From positions 1 to 15,480 of the forward strand of contig JBEGVB010000013.1 in the NCBI GenBank assembly GCA_041178545.1: a stretch of DNA of 15,480 bases, in the 5' to 3' direction. The notes beneath the pieces were generated by a model that saw only the letters and a program-made list of their open reading frames with translations, ran no database searches and was not told where the DNA came from. Source of the stretch: JBEATZ01 sp041178545. Its GTDB lineage: Bacteria; Planctomycetota; UBA1135; UBA2386. Both the position numbers and the translations under genes were made by a program. This document shows, in pieces, positions 6,493 to 13,400 of this stretch. The stretch's first letter is position 1; each line of letters opens with the position of its first letter.

Positions 6493-7145
6493 TGCTTGGT
6501 GCAGGACTGCCCTGCCCTTACCCTCCGACCCTCATGCTCGTGCTCCAGAACGACGCAGAGGAACTCTTCACCGGCATCATCACGCTGGTCGCGTTGCTGG
6601 CCGTCTATGCCGTGTTCGGCATCGTGTGCGCCGTGGTGGCACCAAGCCGCGGCCGCAGCGCCGTGGCGTGGTTCTTCATCGGCGTGGCGACCCAGTGTCT
6701 CGGCATCGTGCTGATCTTCGTGCTGCCCAACCTCAAGGAGGAGCAGGAGAAGCAACGCAGGCGCGACGAGGAGACACGCCGCCTGCGCGAGCAGCTCAAG
6801 AAGGAGCGCCAGGTCGCCGACCAGCGCCACGACGTGGTGCACGGGCGCCTCGGGGCCCATGACCTGGCGCTGGGGCTGGACACGGCTGCCGCCCTGCCCG
6901 GCCCGGCACCCACCCCACCACCGTCGCAGAGCACACCCCCTCAGCTGGCAGCAGGGGCAGAGCCGGTGTGGCACTTCGCCCTCGGCAGCGAACAGCTCGG
7001 GCCGGTGGCCCAGTCGCGGCTCCAGCAGATGTGGGTCAACAAGGAGATCGGCGACGACACCCTCGTCTGGCGCCAGGGCATGGCCAGCTGGGTCCGCATC
7101 ACCGAGGTGGTCGACCTGTTCGGCAGGCCCGGGCAAAACAGCTGA
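6492..7145 (+). CDS. Membrane-hairpin / coiled-coil / GYF_2-domain protein, first paralogue
   Basis: A protein of 217 residues (203 if the in-frame ATG at 6534 is used). Two hydrophobic segments (about 28-50 and 58-78) flank a short basic loop APSRGRSAVAW, a hairpin seen in many small bacterial membrane proteins. A charged coiled coil follows (about 81-120) and then a Pro-rich linker with TPPPSQSTPP (141-150). The C-terminal GYF_2-type domain (about 159-212) shows VWHFALGSEQLGPV, IGDDTLVWRQGM and SW. GYF domains bind proline-rich peptides, and the bacterial version is often joined to membrane segments. The hairpin should place the coiled coil and GYF domain on the cytoplasmic side. The ATG overlaps the previous stop (TGATG). 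The later ATG aligns better with the paralogue's start. Function unknown. Confidence 0.82.
   Translation: MLGAGLPCPYPPTLMLVLQNDAEELFTGIITLVALLAVYAVFGIVCAVVAPSRGRSAVAWFFIGVATQCLGIVLIFVLPNLKEEQEKQRRRDEETRRLREQLKKERQVADQRHDVVHGRLGAHDLALGLDTAAALPGPAPTPPPSQSTPPQLAAGAEPVWHFALGSEQLGPVAQSRLQQMWVNKEIGDDTLVWRQGMASWVRITEVVDLFGRPGQNS
6774..6881 (+). repeat. Paralogous segment, copy 1 (coiled coil of first GYF_2 protein)
   Basis: This segment encodes residues 95-130 and corresponds to 7392-7499 in the next gene. The proteins share 18 identical consecutive residues starting RRLREQLKKERQVADQRH, far above the rest of the pair. The DNA is also very similar, differing mostly at third positions. It marks a tandem gene duplication. 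Confidence 0.85.
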
Positions 7146-7149
7146 GGAA
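7144..7149 (+). promoter_or_regulatory. Ribosome binding site GAGGAA of the second GYF_2 gene
   Basis: GAGGAA begins inside the stop codon of the first paralogue and ends five bases before the ATG at 7155. A GTG at 7152 directly precedes that ATG and is too close to the motif, so ATG is preferred. Confidence 0.55.
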
Positions 7150-7154
7150 CCGTG

Positions 7155-7754
7155 ATGATCTCCCTCGCACCCATGGACGAGATGGACCAGGTCGTGCTCC
7201 AGCTCGTGGTCCAGTTCGTAGTCGGTGCCGTGTTCGGGACCGTGTGCGCGGTGCTCGCACCCAAGCGGGGCCGCAGCGCTGTCGGCTGGTTCTTCATGGG
7301 GTTCTTCTTCAACTGCCTCGGGATCATCGTGTTGATGCTGGTCCCGGACCTGAAGCTCGAGGCAGAACGCAACCGACGCCGCAACGAGGAAGCCCGCAGG
7401 TTGCGCGAGCAGCTCAAGAAGGAGCGTCAGGTCGCGGACCAGCGGCACGAGGAAGTGCACGGCCGCCTGACGGTCCACGACCGCGCGCTGGGCGTGGACA
7501 CCGGCACCAGGGCCTTGCCTGCCACACCGCCGCCGCTGCCGAGCCCAGGTCCCGCACCAGCACCGGCGCCCGAGCCCGAGGTGTGGCACTTCGCACGCGG
7601 CAACGAACGGCTCGGCCCCGTCGGTGCGACGCGGCTCGTGCGGCTCTTCGAGGAAGGCAGCATCGACGGCGGCACGCTCGTGTGGCGCCCTGGCATGCCG
7701 CAGTGGCAGGCGTTCGTGGACGTTGCCGAGCTGCGCGGGGGATCCCGTGGCTGA
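7155..7754 (+). CDS. Membrane-hairpin / coiled-coil / GYF_2-domain protein, second paralogue
   Basis: A 199-residue protein with the same plan as its upstream neighbour. Membrane segments lie at about 12-34 and 41-63 around the loop APKRGRSAVGW, then a coiled coil (about 67-105), a Pro-rich linker (TPPPLPSPGPAPAPAPEPE, 124-142) and a GYF_2-type domain (about 144-193) with VWHFARGNERLGPV, GTLVWRPGM and QW. The GYF domain diverges more from the first copy than the coiled coil does. This suggests the coiled coil, possibly a homo- or heterodimer contact, is what has been held constant. It follows the first paralogue after nine bases and overlaps the next gene by eight bases. The Pro-rich linker could itself be a ligand for GYF domains, which is inference. 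Confidence 0.84.
   Translation: MISLAPMDEMDQVVLQLVVQFVVGAVFGTVCAVLAPKRGRSAVGWFFMGFFFNCLGIIVLMLVPDLKLEAERNRRRNEEARRLREQLKKERQVADQRHEEVHGRLTVHDRALGVDTGTRALPATPPPLPSPGPAPAPAPEPEVWHFARGNERLGPVGATRLVRLFEEGSIDGGTLVWRPGMPQWQAFVDVAELRGGSRG
7392..7499 (+). repeat. Paralogous segment, copy 2 (coiled coil of second GYF_2 protein)
   Basis: This is the partner of the segment at 6774-6881. It encodes residues 80-115, including the identical 18-residue core. The offset of 618 bases equals one gene unit. Confidence 0.85.
7737..7741 (+). promoter_or_regulatory. Ribosome binding site deciding the overlapping GTG start
   Basis: GGGGG, followed by ATCCC, lies five bases before the GTG at 7747, inside the 3' end of the second GYF_2 gene. 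It supports an eight-base gene overlap rather than a later start. Confidence 0.5.
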
Positions 7755-8667
7755 GGACGTCCACATCACCGAGGACGTGCCCCGGAGCGTCCAGCTCGAC
7801 GGGATCCTGGACGGCCGCATCGCCGACGGGCAGGCACTGGTCGAGGCCTCCTCGCGTCTGTCCGTGCTCGGGATCGGGAACTTCGAGCTCGAGCGCGACG
7901 GCGGGCGCTACTCGTTGATGCCGGACGGCGAACGCCACTCCGGCGCAGGCTTCGGCACCGAGCAGCAGGCAAGGCTCCTTGCCATCCTGCAGCAGGTTGC
8001 ACGGGCAACGCACGGCACCGTCGAGTCGACCCTCCGCTGCACCATGGTCTTCGAGCACGGGGTGAGCGAGACCCTGTTCCGCGGCGCACTGGGAGCGGAC
8101 GGCCAGCCGACTGTCGAAGCCGTCTCGCGGCTGCGCGAACGCAGGGTCGGCGACGTCCCCACCGAGGCCGCACCGCCACCACCCTGGCGTGGCCTGCTGC
8201 AACGGCGCGAGATCGTCGTGGCACTCCCCCTGCTCGTCCTCGGCGTGTTGCTCATGGCGTGGACCTCGGGCCTGCTGGACCGACTGCTCTCGGCAGGCGC
8301 TGGTGGGCTGCAGAAGGACACTGGCGCGTTCGGCGAGTTGCTCACACTCGAGGCCTCCAGTTCGTGGGGCGACTACGCAGTGGAGGTCCGCAGGGGCCCC
8401 GGCCACCCCGCCGGCACCGAGGCCTGGGACCAGCTCCTCGCAGCGGCTCCCGACGAGGCCGCGCGGGCACGCATCCAGGTGGTGCGCGAGGGCAACGATG
8501 TCTACGTGCGACTGGAAGACGGGGACGGCAGGTTCGCGGGCGAACGACTCGTGAGCCTGCGCGCCCTGGTCACCCGACCCGACGGGGTGGTGAAGGTGCG
8601 CGTACCCGGCCGCATCACGGCAGCGCGCATCACGATGGCCATGGAGAGCGGGAAGAAGCAGCAGTGA
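7747..8667 (+). CDS. Single-pass membrane protein of unknown family in GYF/CPBP operon
   Basis: I do not recognise this 306-residue protein. It has a polar N-terminal domain (about 1-138) with no signal peptide, then a short Pro-rich stretch AAPPPPWRGL (141-150). One membrane helix follows (about 155-176, IVVALPLLVLGVLLMAW). The C-terminal domain (about 190-306) has alternating strands and helices, such as DYAVEVRRGPG and ARIQVVREGNDVYVRLEDGDGRF. Orientation is probably N-terminus inside and C-terminus outside, because Arg-Arg-Glu precedes the helix. Only one Cys (98) is present. The start GTG is backed by a G-rich ribosome site and overlaps the preceding gene by eight bases. Its stop overlaps the next start (GTGA). 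The PPPPW motif is the kind of ligand GYF domains bind, and the two preceding genes encode GYF domains. Confidence 0.8.
   Translation: MAEDVHITEDVPRSVQLDGILDGRIADGQALVEASSRLSVLGIGNFELERDGGRYSLMPDGERHSGAGFGTEQQARLLAILQQVARATHGTVESTLRCTMVFEHGVSETLFRGALGADGQPTVEAVSRLRERRVGDVPTEAAPPPPWRGLLQRREIVVALPLLVLGVLLMAWTSGLLDRLLSAGAGGLQKDTGAFGELLTLEASSSWGDYAVEVRRGPGHPAGTEAWDQLLAAAPDEAARARIQVVREGNDVYVRLEDGDGRFAGERLVSLRALVTRPDGVVKVRVPGRITAARITMAMESGKKQQ
8651..8655 (+). promoter_or_regulatory. Ribosome binding site GGAAG of the CPBP protease gene
   Basis: GGAAG lies eight bases before the GTG at 8664, within the end of the preceding gene. It supports the GTGA start-stop overlap as the true start. Confidence 0.55.
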
Positions 8668-9707
8668 CCGAGCCAGCCGAGCCTCACGGCGAACCGCAGC
8701 CAGGCGCCGACCCCGGCGATCCCCAGCTGCCGGTGGTCGCCCAGTGGCCACCCAACCAGCCACTGGCCGCAGTGGAGTCCGTCGAGACCACGTGCGCAGC
8801 CTGCGCAAAGCCGTGGCGCATCCACCGCGACATGGGCGGGTTCCGCCTGCGCTGCAGCTGTGGTGCATGGGTCGCGGTGCCGCGACAACAGCCGGAACTG
8901 CCGGCGCGGTTCGAGGACCTGTCGGGCCCGAGCGTGCTGCCCAAGGACGCATTCCTGCCGTCGCAGTTGCCGCGGGACGCAGAAGGCCGCATCGAGCTCC
9001 CGCTCGCGCGCGGCGCGTCGACCGAGGCAGACATCCCGGTGCACCACGTGATGGCGCCCGGTGCCGTGCAGCGGGTCCGCACCGAGGTCCACAACCGGTG
9101 GTCCAACGCGGCCTTCCTCGAACTGGGCCTGCTGATGGCGGCGTTCCTCGTGCCACCGGCCCTCGCCAACCTCGCGCTCGAGGGCGAGGCACAGACCCTG
9201 TTCATGCCCTTCTCCTCGCTGGCCACCGGGGTGCTCGTGGTGCTGTTCGCAGGCGCACTCAGCCCGTTCGCCTTCCGCGGGTTCCGTCGCACGGCACCGC
9301 GCTTCCTCGCCGAGGCGCTGGTCGTGGCCGTCGCGCTCTTCGCCCTCGCCACGCTCTACGTGGGCCTCATCGACAAGGAAGGCGAGGCCAACGCGATGCT
9401 CTTGCGCATGCGCGAGTTGCTGGGCACCGGCTGGATGCTGTTCGTCATCGGGTTCTGTCCCGCGGTGTTCGAGGAGATTGCCTTCCGCGACGTGGTGCAG
9501 GGCCGCTTCCTCGCGCTGCTCGGTCGGTTCCAGGGCATCGTGGCCACCGGCGCAGCCTTCGGTCTCTGCCACGGCGTGACCCTGGCCCTGCCCTTCCACG
9601 TGGGCATCGGCGTCTACCTCTGTTTCCTGCGCGAGCGCTCGGGGAGCCTCTGGCCCTGCATCCTGGCCCACTTCACCTACAACTCCCTCATCGCGCTCAC
9701 GGCCTGA
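8664..9707 (+). CDS. CPBP-family intramembrane glutamic protease with N-terminal zinc-ribbon-like knuckle
   Basis: CPBP (Abi/Rce1-type) proteases cleave substrates within or near the membrane. The 347-residue product starts with a soluble region. This contains CAACAKPW (Cys 44, 47) and RCSCGAW (Cys 64, 66), a four-Cys knuckle likely to bind zinc, and then a polar stretch to about 148. The membrane domain has about seven or eight helices from 150 on. It carries all three CPBP motifs: FEEIAFRD with Glu270, Glu271 and Arg275; FGLCHG with His303; and HFTYN with His336 and Asn340. The catalytic set therefore looks complete. The GTG start overlaps the preceding stop in GTGA. Roles of bacterial family members range from bacteriocin self-immunity to protein maturation. 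Its substrate is unknown, but operon partners are the first candidates. Confidence 0.88.
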   Translation: MTEPAEPHGEPQPGADPGDPQLPVVAQWPPNQPLAAVESVETTCAACAKPWRIHRDMGGFRLRCSCGAWVAVPRQQPELPARFEDLSGPSVLPKDAFLPSQLPRDAEGRIELPLARGASTEADIPVHHVMAPGAVQRVRTEVHNRWSNAAFLELGLLMAAFLVPPALANLALEGEAQTLFMPFSSLATGVLVVLFAGALSPFAFRGFRRTAPRFLAEALVVAVALFALATLYVGLIDKEGEANAMLLRMRELLGTGWMLFVIGFCPAVFEEIAFRDVVQGRFLALLGRFQGIVATGAAFGLCHGVTLALPFHVGIGVYLCFLRERSGSLWPCILAHFTYNSLIALTA

Positions 9708-9750
9708 GGCGCCGCGCATCCGGGCGCAACAGCCGTTCGAAACCGCGCCC

Positions 9751-10347
9751 ATGAACGCCATCCCACTCCTCGCAGCCACAGCCCTTTTCTGTGCAGCCTG
9801 CGACTCGGCCCCCTCCACCCCCACGACCACGACCGGAGCCAACACCCCCGTGAACACCCCAGCGCCCGCCACCTCGGTGCACGCCCTCAACGTCCGCACC
9901 CTCGACGGCAAGGACATGCCGCTCTCGGGCCTCGCGGGCAAGGTCACCCTCGTGGTCAACGTGGCGAGCGAGTGCGGCTACACCCCGCAGTACAAGGGCC
10001 TGCAGGCCCTGCACGCCGAGATGAAGGACAAGGGGCTCGTCGTCCTCGGCGTGCCGTGCAACGACTTCGGCGGCCAGGAGCCGGGCAGCGCCGAGGAGAT
10101 CCGTTCCTTCTGCACCTCGAAGTACGCCGTCGACTTCGCACTGCTGGAGAAGCAGTCGGTCAAGGCAGGCCCGACCCAGAGCCCGCTCTACGCCGCGCTG
10201 CAGCAACAGACCGGCAAGCTGCCGAACTGGAACTTCTGCAAGTACCTCGTGGGCAAGGACGGCACCGTGCTGGGGTTCTGGTCCGCAGGCACGGCACCGG
10301 ACAGCAAGGAACTGCGCGCCGCCGTCGAGAAGGCCCTGCAGGGCTGA
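9751..10347 (+). CDS. Lipoprotein glutathione peroxidase family enzyme (Cys type, probably thioredoxin-dependent)
   Basis: Glutathione peroxidase family enzymes reduce hydroperoxides. Of 198 residues, the catalytic domain runs from about 43 to 197. The tetrad is present: Cys75 in NVASECGYTP, Gln109 in GGQEPG, and Trp160 with Asn161 in WNF. Cys121 in SFCTSKY sits where the resolving Cys of thioredoxin-dependent enzymes (for example yeast Gpx3) lies, so thioredoxin rather than glutathione is the likely reductant in principle. The N-terminus is a hydrophobic leader ending CAAC followed by a Thr/Pro linker (21-41). Cys17 as a lipidated Cys would put the enzyme on the outer face, although Cys at -3 makes the lipobox atypical. 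It follows the CPBP gene by 43 bases without a clear ribosome site and may or may not belong to that operon. Confidence 0.9.
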   Translation: MNAIPLLAATALFCAACDSAPSTPTTTTGANTPVNTPAPATSVHALNVRTLDGKDMPLSGLAGKVTLVVNVASECGYTPQYKGLQALHAEMKDKGLVVLGVPCNDFGGQEPGSAEEIRSFCTSKYAVDFALLEKQSVKAGPTQSPLYAALQQQTGKLPNWNFCKYLVGKDGTVLGFWSAGTAPDSKELRAAVEKALQG

Positions 10348-10354
10348 ACAGCTT

Positions 10355-10377
10355 GCGCGCCCCGCGACGGGGCGCGC
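10355..10377. terminator. GC-rich hairpin between convergent genes, probable bidirectional terminator
   Basis: Perfect arms of ten bases, GCGCGCCCCG and CGGGGCGCGC, enclose the loop CGA. It lies eight bases after the peroxidase stop and 55 bases past the stop of the convergent peptidase gene. Neither side has a T tract, so it is not a classical intrinsic terminator. The position still favours transcription termination or 3'-end protection. Confidence 0.6.
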
Positions 10378-10393
10378 GCTCGCCCGGGCCCAT

Positions 10394-10423
10394 ACCCAGG
10401 CTACACAGACCCAGGCTACACAG
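10394..10423. repeat. Exact tandem duplication of a 15-base unit
   Basis: The unit ACCCAGGCTACACAG occurs twice with no gap. A degenerate third copy (GCCTCGGGCTACTTC) follows and contains the stop codon of the minus-strand peptidase gene, so the 3' end of that gene appears to have been duplicated outward. No gene product is implied. Confidence 0.85.
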
Positions 10424-10431
10424 GCCTCGGG

Positions 10432-13400
10432 CTACTTCGCGCCGCCCGAGGACTCCGGCTTGGCCGCCGGTTCGCCTGCCGCGGGCGCCTCACCCGCAGG
10501 AGACTCCGCAGGCTTCTCGGCAGGCTTGGCCTCCTCGACCGCCTTCCTCACCTCGTGGTAGCTGGGCGTCGTCGCCAGCTTCTCGCGGTCGCGCTCGTGG
10601 AAGGGGACGCCCTGCTCCATCCACTGTGGGCGCTGCGCCCCGCGCAGGTGGTGGTCGAAGTACTCGCTCATGCGACGCGACCAGTCCTTCATGTTCTGGC
10701 GCTTGCGCAGGCCGTGGCCCTCGCCCACGTAGTTGAAGAGGTAGGTCTCCTTGTCGAGGCGTCGCAACGCCATGAAGTACTCGATGCCCTGCGTCCACGG
10801 CACGGCGCCATCCTGGTCGTTGTGCAGGATCAGCACGGGCGTCTGCACCTTGTCGGCGAAGTGGATCGGGGAGTTCTCGTGGTACCGCAGCGGGAACTGC
10901 CACGGGGTGCCGCCGATGCGCGACTGGGTCATCTCGTACTGGAACTGGCGCGAGATGCCGGTCTCGTAGCGGATGCCGCCGTAGGCGGAGAGCATGTTGC
11001 AGACCGGCGCGCCGGACTCGACGGCCTTGAAGATGTTCGTGCGCGTCACCAGGAATGCGGTCTGGTAGCCGCCCCAGCTGTGGCCCGCGGCACCGATCGC
11101 CTTCTCGTCCACGAAGCCCTGGGCGATGAGGTGCTGCACGCCACTCACCACGCACTTCACGGCGCTCTCACCGGGGTAGCCCTCGTCGTAGACAATGTCG
11201 GGCATGAACCACAGGTAGCCGTTGCTCACGTAGTACGCAGCATTGGGTGACGTGCCGGGAGCAGGCGCGACGTAGTTGTGCAGGTTCTGCGACAGCTTCT
11301 CGTAGAAGTAGACCATCATCGGGTACTTCCGGGCCGGGTCGAACCCGTCGGGCTTGACGAGCACGCCCTTCAGGCGCTTGCCGTCGCCATTGACCCAGTG
11401 CACCAGCTCGGCCTTGCCCCAGCGGATGTCCTTCTGCTGCGGGTTCACGTCGGTGAGGCGACGCAGGTCCTTCATGTCCCGGCTGCACACCCAGAGGTCC
11501 GGGCACGTGGAGAAGGTGCTCAGGGTGAAGGCGTACAGGTCCGCCTGCTTCGCCTTCCTGAGCTCGCCGATGTTGCGCTGCACCATGACGACCTGCACCG
11601 GCGCGCCGACTGCGTCGCGGGACGCGATGGCATAGCCCTCGGCCATGGTCTCGGTGTCGAGCGCACCCAGCAGCAGTTCTGCAGGGAGCGAGCCGTCGTC
11701 CTCGTCGTCGTCGCGCGGCAGCGGGCTGTGGCGGTACCGCACCTTCTTGGCGCGCCCGGCGCCTGCCGTCAGGCACTCGGCCTTCCCGGTCGCAACCTCG
11801 ACCCGCCAGAGGTCGAACTCGTCGTACAGCACGACGTGCTGGTCACCGGACGTCCAGCCGCACACGCCCTGCGCCGGGTCGGGTTGCGGGGTGTCGTCGT
11901 CCGACTGGTGGAAGTCGATGCCGATGGAAGCAGTCAGGTTGCGCACCTGGCGCGATGCGGTGTCGAGCGTCCACCAGTTGCGGTCCTCCCCGAACCACAG
12001 CAGGTACCTGCCGCCGGGAGAGTTGGACACGTTGCCGCGCAGCCGCTCCAGCACGCGCGTGCGCACGCCGCTCTTCACCTCGGTCAGGTACACGTCCTCG
12101 TAGCGACCGTCCCAGGTCGACAGCTTGCGGTAGGCATCCCCGTCCGAGCCCACGGCATACGCGCCGTCCGGGCCGAGCAGGCGGAAGCTCTCCACGGCAT
12201 CGTCACCGAGCACGCGCAGCGAGCCGTCGGCAAGGTCGAGCACGGCGCTCCACGAGCCACGGCGCAGGGCCGAGGGGTTCTTCGCCTGGGCGGTCTGGAT
12301 GAGCGGGTCGTCCCAGTGCCAGACGTCGAGCACGACCTTCTCGTCGGCGAGGACCTGGGGCACCTCGTCCTCCGGCGGCAGGCCGAAGGAAACCGTCAGT
12401 TTCTGGCCGTCCCGCGTGAAGCTCGCCGAGGTGCCGAGCAACCGGCCCTGGGGGAACCCCTGCGTGCCCTCGTGCAGCACGCGCTGCGCGGGCTCTGCCG
12501 TCCCCCGCCACACGTACAGGTCGCTCTTCGGCTTCTCGGCCGCAAAGTCCTCCTTGGTGCTGGTGAACGCCAGCACCTTGCCGCTGCGGTCCGAGGTGAT
12601 GCTTCCGTAGTCGGCGAATCCCGCCAGCACGACAACGGCATCGCCACCCGCGCCGGGCACCGCGAACAGTCCGTGGGTCTGGCCCTCCTTCGGCTTCTTG
12701 GCCGACGTGTGGTACCAGATCCACTGCTCCTTGCGCGTGGTGCCATGGCCCACCACGTCCTCGATGCGCTGCTCGGGCCGTGCGCCCGTCAGGTCGCGCA
12801 GCACGAGGACCGTGCCCTCCTTGCGCTTCTTCTCCAGCGGGTCGACCTTGGGCGGCTCCTTGCGCGCAGGCTGTGCAGGCTTCGCCTCGCCGCCAGCGGC
12901 AACAGGCGCCTCGGCCGCAGGCTTCGTCTCGGCCGGGGCGGGTTCCTTCGCAGGCTCCTTGGCCGGCTCCGCAGCGGGCGCACCCTCCTGCTTCGCTGCC
13001 TCCTCCTGCTTCGGTGTCTCTTCCTTCTTCGGCTCCTCCTTCTTGGGAGCCGGCTTCTCCAGGTGGTAGACGAGCAGGTTGCTCTCCTCACCCAGCGTGA
13101 ATCCCTTCACGCGCTCCACGAGTTCGACCTTGCCGGTGGCGAGGTCGAGCACCGCCATGCTGCGCGTCGTGTCCTCCGCCGGCGCCGCCGGGGCAGGCGA
13201 GCCTGCCGGTGCGGCACCGGGGCGGCCGCCGCCGGCCCTGCCACCGCGACCGCCGGCACCACCGCGCCGCCCCCCCTCGGGCCGCTGGACCGCGGGCTCT
13301 GCCGGGGCCTGGGCCGGGGTCTCCTCCTTGGCCTCAGCGGCAGCCGCAGCGCCGCCCTCCTTCTTCTCCTTCGCCTTCTTCTTCAGCTCCTCGAGCTGCT

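Noticed and set aside
10355..10390. Classical rho-independent terminator after the peroxidase gene
   Set aside because: The hairpin is strong, but no T tract follows on either strand, so only a GC-rich hairpin with probable terminator function is claimed.
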